Assembly: GCA_024641785.1 (NCBI GenBank)
Contig: JAHECK010000014.1
Coordinates: 1-39,320, forward strand
DNA: 39,320 bases
Source of the DNA: Flavobacteriales bacterium
Lineage (GTDB): Bacteria > Bacteroidota > Bacteroidia > Flavobacteriales_D > JAHECK01
Direction: 5' to 3'
Shown: piece after piece, positions 15,550 through 24,464 of the stretch
Position numbering within the stretch: the stretch's first letter is position 1
Layout: each line of letters opens with the position of its first letter
Notes under the pieces: model-generated
What the model was told of the DNA's origin: nothing
Seen by the model: only the letters and a program-made list of their open reading frames with translations
Databases searched by the model: none
Position numbers and translations under genes: made by a program

Positions 15550-17229
15550 CTAAAAATAGTATCTCAATTTAAATTGTAGAGAAAGAGAAGAATAGCGTTG
15601 TATCAATCCCGGATCTTCAAAAATAGTTGAGAGATTGAATCTAAAACAAGGAGTTGCTTCAATTGAAAAGCGATCTCCTAATCGATAACCCACGCCAAAA
15701 TTTAATACTCCATTCACCAATGTCTTCTTAAATACCGCATAGTTTGTGTTTAGCGCAATAAGGCTTGTTAGGTCTTCAGCCATATAATATCCCTTTGTGA
15801 TTTTTAAAAAGCCAATCGTAACTCCAATTCCAGGTCTTAAATAAAAGTCACCTACATCAAATTGATAAGAAAAATAAAGTGGAATTTCCCAATATTGAAC
15901 GCTAGTTCGACCGTTTTGAACCGATAATCCTATTGCATTATAAACTTCAGTACTGTCATAAATTGTATTGATTAGAATGGAATCTACTACCGTTACAAAG
16001 GAAGAATCTACGACGTATACGATGTAAGTGGCTGAATCGATGGGGTTTATTATACTATCATAGGTAAAAATGATATCTTGAGTCCACAAGGTATCGTTTA
16101 TTTCAGTCGTGCTTAATTCCCAAGTACTAGCATATTTTTCTTCATATTGGATGTTTTCTCCCCATTGGTTTAATGTAATTCCGGAGCTAAGACCAAAGCA
16201 TTTAAAACTAGCCTGTAATTCAACACCGACACCTCCGCTTACTATATTTTTTTCTTGTGAATTTCTTATAGAAATTAAAGATGCAAACTCATTATCTCCT
16301 TTGATTTTCTTTGTTATGTAGGATACTTCTCCAAATGCAGCTATTGATAGTTGAATGGGTAGGCTTCTCTTTGGCTTAATAGGCTTAATTTTGAATGTTG
16401 CTTCTCCTTGTTTTGGAATAGTAACGATTGATCGTGAGCCTAAAATATCCTCAAAGCTTTTAATAGAAGAAGAATGTAAATACATTGAGGGTTTAATTGA
16501 TTTTGATTCATTAAAATAGTTTCCAATATCATACCTGCTATTTTTAGTAGTTGTAGTAGATACAAATAAACTTGATTCGTCTGATTCTAAGTCATTCTGA
16601 TTATTCTTTCCGGAATTGGTTTTTTCTTTCGCCTCTTTTAAAAAAGAGGGCGCCATATTAACAAAAGAAATTTCATTCTCCCTTTCAATCATATTATTTG
16701 GTCTAATTTCGGAAACATTGCTTTCGAATTCAATTTCTAAATTGCTTTCTTTTACAGGTATTTGGTGGCCTTTTAAGTTTTTTGAAAGAGCAGTTGAATT
16801 TTCATTAGAATGACTTATTAAATTATCTTCCTTTGAAAGCTCGATTTTATTTTTTTCATCTTTTTTTGTTAAGCTTGAAAACTCAGAATCAAAGGATTTT
16901 GATTCTGAATTTAATTTGTTTTTTGTAGTTCGAATTTCAGTGTTATTTTGGGTATTTAAATCCCCTTTGTTTTGATCATTTTCAATTTGAGAATGATCAC
17001 TTAATTGCTCTTTTTGAAGATCTACCTTACCATTGATGCCAGCATAAATGATTGCTCCAACTATCACCAAAAACAAAGCAGTTATGAGCCAATTAATAGA
17101 TAAAGAACTAGGAGGAGGTGTTCCTTTGGAATTCAATAAATTTTCCATGGCTGCCCAATCCCCTTCCATAGGACTAAATTTCCTATTGCTAAGTTTTTTC
17201 TGAAAAAATTGATCTAAATTATTATCCAT
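15550..17229 (-). CDS. Anti-sigma-like N-terminus fused to an outer-membrane beta-barrel
   Basis: 559 residues. Residues 1-44 are a short cytoplasmic segment (LDQFFQKKLSNRKFSP, then W25-AAMENLL, then PPP), the pattern seen at the start of many Bacteroidota anti-sigma-like proteins. Residues about 46-64 form one membrane helix. A hydrophilic linker rich in Ser, Asn, Glu and Lys runs from about 65 to 285. From about 290 to the end are alternating beta strands with aromatic ends, closing with LQFKLRYYF; the C-terminal Phe fits an outer-membrane barrel assembled by BamA. The start at 17229 overlaps the sigma gene by 8 bases (an ATG two codons earlier overlaps by 14), so the pair is translationally linked. 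It probably controls or responds with the sigma factor; this is inferred from position. Confidence 0.8.
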   Translation of the reverse strand: MDNNLDQFFQKKLSNRKFSPMEGDWAAMENLLNSKGTPPPSSLSINWLITALFLVIVGAIIYAGINGKVDLQKEQLSDHSQIENDQNKGDLNTQNNTEIRTTKNKLNSESKSFDSEFSSLTKKDEKNKIELSKEDNLISHSNENSTALSKNLKGHQIPVKESNLEIEFESNVSEIRPNNMIERENEISFVNMAPSFLKEAKEKTNSGKNNQNDLESDESSLFVSTTTTKNSRYDIGNYFNESKSIKPSMYLHSSSIKSFEDILGSRSIVTIPKQGEATFKIKPIKPKRSLPIQLSIAAFGEVSYITKKIKGDNEFASLISIRNSQEKNIVSGGVGVELQASFKCFGLSSGITLNQWGENIQYEEKYASTWELSTTEINDTLWTQDIIFTYDSIINPIDSATYIVYVVDSSFVTVVDSILINTIYDSTEVYNAIGLSVQNGRTSVQYWEIPLYFSYQFDVGDFYLRPGIGVTIGFLKITKGYYMAEDLTSLIALNTNYAVFKKTLVNGVLNFGVGYRLGDRFSIEATPCFRFNLSTIFEDPGLIQRYSSLSLQFKLRYYF

Positions 17230-17803
17230 GACCATTAATTCTTTGTTTTTCCAACTCTTCTTTCAATAATGATTGCAACTTTTTACGCGCTTGCATTAAG
17301 TGCCATTTTGAGTTTTCAATGCTTATTGAAAGCGCTTCACTTATTTCTACATGTTTAAAGCCATCAATTGCAAAAAGGTTAAAAACATTCTTTTGTATTT
17401 CTGATAAGTTATTTAGCATTTCTTGAAGCGTTTCTTCCTCAATTGTGCTCTCGATCAAATTAAATTCTTCTTTTGAAAGTTGCTCTAAATGGCTTTCATT
17501 TTCAATAGATACATGAAAATCATTTTGCTTTTTATTTTTACGGATTTCGTCAATTGCTGAATGGATCATAATTTTATGAATCCAAGAAAAATATGATTTC
17601 ACCCCATTTGTATTATCGAAGTTCTTTAAACCCAATAAAATTTTTAAAAAACATTGGTTAACTAAAGCAACGGCATCGGATCGATTTTTTTGGTAGCGAT
17701 AAGAAATATTCATAAGTGATGAAAAGGATAACTCATACAGTTTTGATTGTGACTTTCGATCACCATCAATACAAGCATTAATTAAATCCTTATCAATTTT
17801 CAT
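17222..17803 (-). CDS. ECF-type RNA polymerase sigma factor
   Basis: 193 residues. Region 2 spans about 8-95 (KSQSKLYELSFSSLMNISYRY, SDAVALVNQCFLKIL, and the -10-binding SYFSWIHKIMIHSAIDEIRKNK). Region 4 spans about 125-185, with a helix-turn-helix (LSEIQKNVFNLFAIDGFKHVEISEALSIS, then SKWHLMQARKKLQ). The 30-residue acidic linker between is typical of ECF factors. The next gene overlaps its end and encodes the presumed anti-sigma/barrel partner. Its ATG lies 14 bases from the end of a strong terminator hairpin; the intervening bases are the terminator's U-tract, leaving no room for a promoter of its own. Its promoter must lie upstream of or inside the hairpin, or it depends on read-through. 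Confidence 0.92.
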   Translation of the reverse strand: MKIDKDLINACIDGDRKSQSKLYELSFSSLMNISYRYQKNRSDAVALVNQCFLKILLGLKNFDNTNGVKSYFSWIHKIMIHSAIDEIRKNKKQNDFHVSIENESHLEQLSKEEFNLIESTIEEETLQEMLNNLSEIQKNVFNLFAIDGFKHVEISEALSISIENSKWHLMQARKKLQSLLKEELEKQRINGHG

Positions 17804-17817
17804 AAATAAAAAAGAAA

Positions 17818-17847
17818 ACTCCCCCTGCTTTTCTTGCCAGGGGGAGT
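17818..17847 (-). terminator. Strong intrinsic terminator between the T9SS-sorted protein and the sigma factor
   Basis: On the minus strand ACTCCCCCTG pairs perfectly with CAGGGGGAGT (10 bp, 10-base loop) and is followed by TTTCTTTTTT. It begins 6 bases after the stop of the gene ending at 17854 and ends 14 bases before the sigma factor ATG at 17803. Confidence 0.9.
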
Positions 17848-17853
17848 ATATCC

Positions 17854-19332
17854 CTATTTTATAACCTGGAACCTTAGAATATTCCTTGAGTTTTTGTTGC
17901 GCAATTCAATCTGATACATTCCAGTAGTAAGATCACTAAGATCTATGTTAACTCTGTTGTAACCAATAGTTGGTATCGAGCTAGAACTACTTATAGTTCT
18001 TCCGCTTACATCATATATTGTAGTTGTAAGCATTTCATTTTCTTTTACATTATAACTAAGTGTTATGTTATTATTAGCCGGATTTGGATAAAGATTGATA
18101 TCACTTATATTTTGTATTTGTTGTTCAATACCAGTTGCTAACTCGGAAATCACATTTAATGTCATTCCATTCGATTTCAGCATCATTTGGCTAATACCAA
18201 TAGTATCGCAGTAGGTACTTGTGCATACCATAAATCCATTTGGTGCTTCAGAAAGAATTGTTAAGCAAAGCATATAAAAACCTTCTGATTCGTATTCATG
18301 GACAGGGAATTCTTCATTACTTGTTTGGCCATCTCCAAAATCCCAAATAAACTCAGTTATTGGATCTAAACTATAGGAATTATTAACGACATAAATGATT
18401 CCTGTAGCTTCATCAATACTTGAAACATAGAAATAGGCGGCTGTGCTATCGCAGTAGTAACTACAAGAGCCATCATCTATTGTTGCTAATGGATTGTAAT
18501 TTAAAGCTGAAGTGTCGGTACAACCAAAAACAGCTGTAGAATCACCAATATATATGCAGGATCCATCATCCATATTAGCTAATGGATTATAATTTATTGC
18601 TAAAGGATCCGTGCAACCATATATATAAGTTGTGTCATTATATATACATGATCCATCATTGATAGTAGCTAATGGATTATAATTTAGAGCACTAGAATCG
18701 GTACAACCATATACCTCTGTATAAATACATGATCCATCATCGATAGTAGCAAGGGGATTGTAATTTATTGCAGTAGAATCCATACAACCATATACCTCTG
18801 AATTATCATAAACACATGACCCATTATTGACATTTGCAAGAGGATTATAGTTTGTAGCAGCTGGATCCGTACAGCCATAAATAAGTCCACTATTTACATT
18901 GAGAATTGTTCCAGCAGGAGCATAAACTGAATCACAAAAGGTAGTAGTGCATACCGAAAGAGGATCCTCTCCTAAAGCTGTAACAGTAAAACAAATAGTG
19001 TATAATCCTTCTTCATTATAAAAATGAGTAGGCGATTCAAGCGTGCTGGTAGTTCCATCGCCAAAATCCCAAAAATAAGCTGTTATAGGAGACAAACTGT
19101 AAGCGAAACTTTGAACATAAATAGCACTATCAGTGATCGCTGGATACCAAAAATAAGCACTAGTACTATCACAATAGTAAACACAATAACCATTATCAAT
19201 GGTGGCAAGAGGATTATAGTTTAATCCAGCCGGATCCATACATCCGTAAACATCTGTCGAATCTTGGGCTATACTATTAAGGCTTAAACTAAGGAATATA
19301 CTAATTGTAAATAAGTAGATTAATTTTTTCAT
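17854..19332 (-). CDS. Secreted PKD protein with six Cys-rich NYNP repeats and a T9SS type A sorting domain
   Basis: 492 residues. Signal peptide 1-22 (cleavage near SIA-Q). Repeat 1 is at 29-52, PKD-like domain 1 at about 53-136 (YFWDFGDGTTS), repeats 2-6 at 152-292, PKD domain 2 at about 293-377 (FIWDFGDGQTS). The C-terminal sorting domain at about 413-492 is of T9SS type A (DINLYPNPANNNITL, then a YDVSGR strand and LTTGMYQIEL). The repeats read [YF]GC-[TM]-D-x4-NYNPLA-x2-[DN]-[DN]-G-x-C-x-Y, each with two Cys and acidic residues that could bind Ca2+. Such repeats are known in secreted proteins of aquatic Bacteroidota. Adhesion is a reasonable but unproven role. No consensus promoter was seen upstream. 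A strong terminator follows. Confidence 0.92.
   Translation of the reverse strand: MKKLIYLFTISIFLSLSLNSIAQDSTDVYGCMDPAGLNYNPLATIDNGYCVYYCDSTSAYFWYPAITDSAIYVQSFAYSLSPITAYFWDFGDGTTSTLESPTHFYNEEGLYTICFTVTALGEDPLSVCTTTFCDSVYAPAGTILNVNSGLIYGCTDPAATNYNPLANVNNGSCVYDNSEVYGCMDSTAINYNPLATIDDGSCIYTEVYGCTDSSALNYNPLATINDGSCIYNDTTYIYGCTDPLAINYNPLANMDDGSCIYIGDSTAVFGCTDTSALNYNPLATIDDGSCSYYCDSTAAYFYVSSIDEATGIIYVVNNSYSLDPITEFIWDFGDGQTSNEEFPVHEYESEGFYMLCLTILSEAPNGFMVCTSTYCDTIGISQMMLKSNGMTLNVISELATGIEQQIQNISDINLYPNPANNNITLSYNVKENEMLTTTIYDVSGRTISSSSSIPTIGYNRVNIDLSDLTTGMYQIELRNKNSRNILRFQVIK
18457..18879 (-). repeat. Five tandem coding repeats (GC-D-NYNPLA-GSC type)
   Basis: Repeats 2-6 of the PKD protein, each 72 bases of conserved core at spacings of about 81-93 bases. 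The most conserved DNA is on the minus strand, covering the AATTATAATCCATTAGC core. The sixth copy (repeat 1) is at 19177-19248, on the other side of PKD domain 1. These are protein repeats, not a CRISPR. Confidence 0.9.
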
Positions 19333-19449
19333 AGGATTTTCTTTTAAATTATTGCTTTCATTAACAAAGACGAAAAAAATGGCATCAGGGATAGTCAGTC
19401 CACAAAAAAATATAATTCAAAGTATAAGAAGCTTCAATTTAATAAAATT

Positions 19450-19486
19450 ATGAATGTATAAAGGTTGTGATATTTATACTATTCAT
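19450..19486 (+). promoter_or_regulatory. Hairpin in the region upstream of the AGCS symporter
   Basis: ATGAATGTATAAA (19450-19462) pairs with TTTATAC-T-ATTCAT (19473-19486): 13 bp with one bulged T and a 10-base loop. No T-tract follows, so it is not a simple terminator. It ends 75 bases before the symporter ATG. It could be an operator or a leader-RNA structure; no -7 box was found to decide which. Confidence 0.35.
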
Positions 19487-19561
19487 TCATTTGAAGATCC
19501 TAAATTTTACTATCTAAAAATTATTGTGTTTCTTACATCGTATTGTTTACTGAAATTGAAA

Positions 19562-21100
19562 ATGAAAAAAAATATATTTAGCACCTTTATTTTTGGGTCC
19601 TTTGCTAACCTAGTTTTTGGGCATGAGGGAAAAAATTTGGTTGAAACAGAAACCATTCATATTGGAGATTGGGTAAATAGTAAGTTTGAACCCATTGTAA
19701 ACTTTTTAGCGCAAGTCTTTTTTTGGGATCCCTTTAAAGCGATGGGCTTTGACATAGGTTCTGATGTACCAATAATTGTTGTTTGGTTAGTAATTGGAGC
19801 TATTTACTTCACTTTCAGAATGAATTTCATAAACATTCGAGGTTTTAAGCATTCAATTCAATTGGTGCAAGGAAAGTTTGATAACCCAGAAGACAAAGGC
19901 GAGGTATCTCATTTTCAAGCCTTAACAACTGCACTATCAGCGACTGTTGGATTAGGTAATATTGCAAGTGTTGCAGTTGCTATTACAATTGGCGGGCCGG
20001 GAGCGACTTTTTGGATGATCATTGCAGGTTTTTTAGGAATGTCTACAAAATTTACAGAATGTACTTTAGGAGTTAAGTATCGGAATATTGATGAAGATGG
20101 GAATGTGTCCGGTGGGCCCATGTATTATTTAACCAAAGGTTTATCAAAGTATAGAATGCCTAAGCTGGGAAAAGTATTAGCTGTTTTATTTGCTATTCTT
20201 GCGATTTTAGCCTCCTTTGGAGGGGGAAACATGTTTCAGGCTAATCAAGCTTTTGCTCAGTTGGAAGGTCAAATGACTTTTCTAGAAGGTCATGGTTTTT
20301 GGTTTGGAGTTGGAATGGCAATTTTGGTCGGAGTTGTAATCATTGGTGGAATAAGATCCATTGCTAAAGTAACAGAAAAAATAGTTCCTTTTATGGCCGT
20401 TTTATATGTGCTGACCGCTCTGATTATTCTGGGAATTAATTATCAGCATATTCCAAGTGCTTTTTTATTGATATTTGATAGCGCATTTAGTTCAGAATCA
20501 ATGTATGGTGGATTTATTGGCGTTCTTTTAACCGGATTTAAAAGGGCTTCTTTTTCGAATGAAGCAGGAGTAGGTTCTGCTGCTATTGCTCACTCTGCAG
20601 TAAAAACAAACGAACCAGTAAGTGAAGGGTTTGTTGCCCTGCTTGAACCATTTATTGATACGGTAGTAATCTGTACAATGACAGCCTTAGTAATTGTAAT
20701 TACCGGCAGATATACCGGTTATGACTTAGAAGGCTCTCAATTAACATCTTCTGCTTTTGGAAGTGCTATTTCATGGTTCCCATCGGTTTTAGCATTAGCG
20801 GTATTCCTCTTTGCTTTTTCAACGATGATTTCTTGGTCATATTATGGATTAAAAGCGTGGAGCTACCTTTTTGGGGAATCTAAAAAAATGGCAAACATTT
20901 ATAAACTTATTTTCCTCGGATTCATTGTTGTTGGATCATCCTCTACCTTAAGTGCTGTTATGGATTTTTCGGATATGATGATACTGGCTATGGCATTTCC
21001 AAATATCATTGGATTGTACATTCTATCTAAAGAAGTTCGAATCGATCTAAAAGATTATTTAATCAGAGTAAAATCCGGGGCAATTAAAAGATTTAAATAA
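19562..21100 (+). CDS. Sodium:alanine (AGCS family) symporter
   Basis: 512-residue inner-membrane transporter that uses a Na+ (or H+) gradient to import alanine, glycine or a related amino acid. About ten hydrophobic helices are visible. Family motifs: ALTTALSATVGLGNIASVAVAI near residue 120, GGPMYYLTKGL, the GFKRASFSNEAGVGSAAIAHS block, and EPFIDTVVICTMTALVI. The first 25 residues resemble a cleavable signal or an extra helix, followed by an acidic segment before the first core helix. The start at 19562 (MKKNIFS) was chosen over an upstream alternative at 19454 that would add 36 atypical residues and lie in the hairpin region. It ends tail-to-tail with ribE, overlapping by 8 bases. Substrate cannot be set from sequence alone. 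Confidence 0.92.
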   Translation: MKKNIFSTFIFGSFANLVFGHEGKNLVETETIHIGDWVNSKFEPIVNFLAQVFFWDPFKAMGFDIGSDVPIIVVWLVIGAIYFTFRMNFINIRGFKHSIQLVQGKFDNPEDKGEVSHFQALTTALSATVGLGNIASVAVAITIGGPGATFWMIIAGFLGMSTKFTECTLGVKYRNIDEDGNVSGGPMYYLTKGLSKYRMPKLGKVLAVLFAILAILASFGGGNMFQANQAFAQLEGQMTFLEGHGFWFGVGMAILVGVVIIGGIRSIAKVTEKIVPFMAVLYVLTALIILGINYQHIPSAFLLIFDSAFSSESMYGGFIGVLLTGFKRASFSNEAGVGSAAIAHSAVKTNEPVSEGFVALLEPFIDTVVICTMTALVIVITGRYTGYDLEGSQLTSSAFGSAISWFPSVLALAVFLFAFSTMISWSYYGLKAWSYLFGESKKMANIYKLIFLGFIVVGSSSTLSAVMDFSDMMILAMAFPNIIGLYILSKEVRIDLKDYLIRVKSGAIKRFK

Positions 21101-21689
21101 CCTTTTTATAGGACTCCATCATTTTAGTAACATACTTTCCTATTATATCATATTCGATATTTACTTCACTTCCGGGCACTATGTGCTTGAAGTTTGTATG
21201 TTCAATTGTATAAGGAATAATCGCAACTGAGAAACCATTTTCCCAAACATCTACAACGGTCAGTGAAACACCATTGACACAAATTGACCCTTTTTCTACA
21301 TTGATAAAATCAATGGAAGGGTGTTCAAAATGAAAATAATAGCTTCCATCCATTTCTTCAACTTTTATACATGTTGCTCTTTGATCAACATGGCCCTGAA
21401 CCATATGCCCATCTAAACGGCCATCCCAACGCATAGCTCTTTCCAAGTTTACCAAATCATTTATTTTTAAAATTCCAAGATTTGATTTTAATAATGTTTC
21501 TTCTATTGCTGTTACCTTGAAAGAAGTGTCATTTGTTTCAGTTACAGTAAGGCAAACGCCATTGTGGGCAACACTTTCGTCTGGTCTTAATTGTTTCGCA
21601 AGATCTGTTTTAATGGTGAAATGCTTATTGCTTCCCTCTATTTCTATTTTTTGAACTATTCCAAATTCTTCAACTATTCCTGTAAACAT
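21093..21689 (-). CDS. ribE: Riboflavin synthase, alpha chain
   Basis: Dismutates two 6,7-dimethyl-8-ribityllumazine molecules to riboflavin. 198 residues, normal for the family. Two tandem lumazine-binding barrels are visible: the first starts MFTGIVEEFG and contains VAHNGVCLTVTE; the second has DGHMVQGHVDQ, followed by KGSICVNGVSLTVVDV. MFTGIVEE marks the true start at 21689; an ATG 23 codons upstream would overlap the previous gene. The preceding gene on this strand ends one base away, so the two may share a transcript even though that gene encodes a secreted protein. It overlaps the symporter gene by 8 bases tail-to-tail. Confidence 0.95.
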   Translation of the reverse strand: MFTGIVEEFGIVQKIEIEGSNKHFTIKTDLAKQLRPDESVAHNGVCLTVTETNDTSFKVTAIEETLLKSNLGILKINDLVNLERAMRWDGRLDGHMVQGHVDQRATCIKVEEMDGSYYFHFEHPSIDFINVEKGSICVNGVSLTVVDVWENGFSVAIIPYTIEHTNFKHIVPGSEVNIEYDIIGKYVTKMMESYKKVI

Positions 21690-21690
21690 A

Positions 21691-24321
21691 TTACTTTGTA
21701 TTTTGATCGCTTCTGAAAATATAAACATAACCAGCGCTTGCTGAAGTTTCATTTCCATTTAAGCGTATTACATTAATCGTGATCGTATAAAAATAAACAC
21801 CTTCACTAACATCTTTGTTCGAATTCATATCTTTTCCATCCCAATTGATCTCGGGGTCATCTGTCTCAAAAATGAGAGTTCCCCAACGATTGTAGATCGA
21901 AAATATCACATCTTGAACATTCCTGCTTAAGACCGGTCTAAGTAAATCATTAACATTATCCCCATTTGGGGTAAAAACATTTGGCAATTCATATTCGGGA
22001 CAATTATCAACACAAACAATATTGCTAAAATCACTTTCATTTCTAAATACCGTTCCATCCGGACTTGTATTTAAAGAATCACTTGCAGTTACAGCATAAC
22101 ACCCTGCAACAGAAAATAAATCTGTAAATAGATAACTTGTATCCAAAGCATTATTTATTGTAATGATAGGCTCAAATTCCTCATCATTTTCGTATGCTTT
22201 GTAATAGATAGTATACATCATTACATCATCTGCACAATAATTATTTGGATTTGTCCAAGTAAGCAAATTTTCAGCATCCTCACATTCACTTTCGATTGAT
22301 AATACTGGCGGACATGGAGCTTCATTGTCCCAAGGAATCCCGCATGTTTCTTGAGAATAATTAATCAAAATTGGGATAATTGTAGTTGACGCATATCCTC
22401 CTATTGATTTAACATAATAACAGTAAGATTGAAGATTTACAAGGCCTGAATCAATATATAATGGTTGAATAGTTGAATCAATATAAATGAATTCTCCTAG
22501 GTCGTCATCAAAGCGGTAGATCTGATAATAATAATTGATCCAGGGTGTCTGGTCATTTATATTCAATATTAATTTATTGTCTCCGGCTTGAGTACTTATA
22601 TAAATAGAAGGAGTAGAAAAGGTAGATCCAACAAAATTATCATCGCTATATAAATCAATTCTATAGGTATTTGCCTGCGAATCTGTATTTATATTAGTAT
22701 TTACAAATGAAGTATCGACATAGCCAATTATAGTACTTGAAAGAGGTGAAGTATAAACTAAATTATTAGGTTCTGCATATCCGTCACCTCTAAAGACCTT
22801 ATAATGAAAAGGACCTGGATATTGTGTTTCATTTAGTTCCGTCGGATTCGACCAGACGACTGTATCTCTTCCTAAAGTTAAATCAGTAAAACCTACACTC
22901 ACATTTGTAATTACAGGTAGGTCCTTTATGAGTATAGCGCAAGCTTCAAGAGAGGGTTGACTTTCGGCACCGTCTGGAAAAACCGCACATACCATATAAC
23001 AATATTTTTGTCCCAAAGCGAGGCCATAATTATCAGAATAAGTAGTATTATTTATTCCGACGGTATTGCCAACAAGGACGTATCCTGTAGGTGGGGGGAC
23101 ACCTGTAACACAATAATCAGGAATATAGCCCAATGAATCCGGTCTTCGATAAATAGCATACCCCGAAGCATGATCACATTCAGATTGATCCCAAGAAAGA
23201 TTAACAGTATTCCCCAGAGGATCTGCCTGTAAATTATCTGGTCCGGGAGCGATTATGTGAATATTAAAAGATTCAAAATCGACAAGGTCAATTTCCGTTG
23301 AATTATCTTTTGCTTTTATGTAGACTACATACGGATTCAATCTAACTCTCTCGCAATCCGGTGTCCAGATAAAGGTTCCTTGTGCAGGTGGTCCGGATGA
23401 ACTTTGAGTAAATGAAGCCTCATCATTCTCTATTTCAAATGGCTCTCCGAATGCATCAAGATCAACAGGATTATTATCAGGGTCTGTAGCAGTAATATTA
23501 ATGATCAATGTTTCACCAACATGAATACACGTATCCGGAATTGGGATTATTTCAGGTGGATTATTATCGCAAAAGAATACCGTGATCTGCATATCTCTGA
23601 GAACTGTACCCATTAAAATTCCCTGTTTCCATTCTTGGATTAATATGGCTATATTATATTCTCCTTGTAATTGTGGGGTATCCCAAAAGAAATTTCCAGT
23701 TTGCTGATCCAAGTAAATTTGATTATCCGGTCCGGTTGGCCACTGATTTGGATAGGTATATCCGGGAATTGGGAGACCATCTAAGGCCTGACAAGGAACT
23801 AGACTAAATGACAAACTATCTCCATCAGGGTCATACGCTCCGGTGTTATGAATAAAAAGTTTGTCAATGCAAGCATTATCAAGAGGGCTATTGGTTAATT
23901 GAACTGAATTATTGTAACCTAGAACCGCATCGATGGTCAAAACGGATTCAATATAAAATACAGTTGAAACTGAAGAAGGGATGTTTACAACACCTTCATT
24001 TCTATTCGGATCTTCCATAGAAATAACGAAAGTTCCCGGACCTGCATAAGTATGATATCCATAATAGAGATTTTTTTGAGCATCACCTGATAAATAAATA
24101 ATTTGAGCCCGCGGGATAGTATCAAGGGTATTATCACCCCATTTAATCTCTAATTCAGGTCGATCAGCTGCAAAAGCAGATGTTTTAGTGTAGGTAGTAA
24201 TGGTAGCTTTATATTGTAAACCACTAATATGCTCGTAAGTAATCTCTCCTGCCCGATTATGAGTAGCATAAGCTGGAATAGAAAAAACCAGCAATATGAG
24301 ATACAAAAGCCGTTTTAACAT
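21691..24321 (-). CDS. Large secreted protein with T9SS type B (gliding-motility-associated) C-terminal domain
   Basis: 876 residues. Signal peptide 1-19 (cleavage near AYA-T). The N-terminal THNRAGEITYEHISGLQYKA is typical of a recurrent Bacteroidota surface-protein family. Several Ig/FN3-like beta domains follow, with DPDGDSLSFSL, IPDTCIHVGETLIINITATDPD and AYDPDGD cadherin-like strands near residues 165-290, and FN3-like modules from about 360 to 700 (NLSWDQSECDHASGYAIYRR; LLTWTNPNNYCADDVMMYTIYYKA). The final 95 residues match the type B sorting domain: ELPNVFTPNGDNVNDLLRP, IYNRWGTLIFET, GVYFYTI. Type B substrates of T9SS are often adhesins or filament proteins; the role here is not known. 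It is divergent from pepA, and ribE follows after one base. Confidence 0.9.
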   Translation of the reverse strand: MLKRLLYLILLVFSIPAYATHNRAGEITYEHISGLQYKATITTYTKTSAFAADRPELEIKWGDNTLDTIPRAQIIYLSGDAQKNLYYGYHTYAGPGTFVISMEDPNRNEGVVNIPSSVSTVFYIESVLTIDAVLGYNNSVQLTNSPLDNACIDKLFIHNTGAYDPDGDSLSFSLVPCQALDGLPIPGYTYPNQWPTGPDNQIYLDQQTGNFFWDTPQLQGEYNIAILIQEWKQGILMGTVLRDMQITVFFCDNNPPEIIPIPDTCIHVGETLIINITATDPDNNPVDLDAFGEPFEIENDEASFTQSSSGPPAQGTFIWTPDCERVRLNPYVVYIKAKDNSTEIDLVDFESFNIHIIAPGPDNLQADPLGNTVNLSWDQSECDHASGYAIYRRPDSLGYIPDYCVTGVPPPTGYVLVGNTVGINNTTYSDNYGLALGQKYCYMVCAVFPDGAESQPSLEACAILIKDLPVITNVSVGFTDLTLGRDTVVWSNPTELNETQYPGPFHYKVFRGDGYAEPNNLVYTSPLSSTIIGYVDTSFVNTNINTDSQANTYRIDLYSDDNFVGSTFSTPSIYISTQAGDNKLILNINDQTPWINYYYQIYRFDDDLGEFIYIDSTIQPLYIDSGLVNLQSYCYYVKSIGGYASTTIIPILINYSQETCGIPWDNEAPCPPVLSIESECEDAENLLTWTNPNNYCADDVMMYTIYYKAYENDEEFEPIITINNALDTSYLFTDLFSVAGCYAVTASDSLNTSPDGTVFRNESDFSNIVCVDNCPEYELPNVFTPNGDNVNDLLRPVLSRNVQDVIFSIYNRWGTLIFETDDPEINWDGKDMNSNKDVSEGVYFYTITINVIRLNGNETSASAGYVYIFRSDQNTK

Positions 24322-24464
24322 GGGTTTATTTTTGGAATAAAGATACAGATTCTTGTTTTGCTATTGCACTTGTTCTTTTATTTAACGCGATAAAATGACA
24401 TTAGATGCCCTTTTCTTTAATTTTTATTTAAATAATTAATCTCTTTTTCAAATCGAGAAATGTT

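Noticed and set aside
18457-18879. Regularly spaced DNA repeats resembling a CRISPR array
   Set aside because: They are in frame within a secreted protein, encode the NYNPLA repeat, have uneven spacing and have no cas gene nearby.
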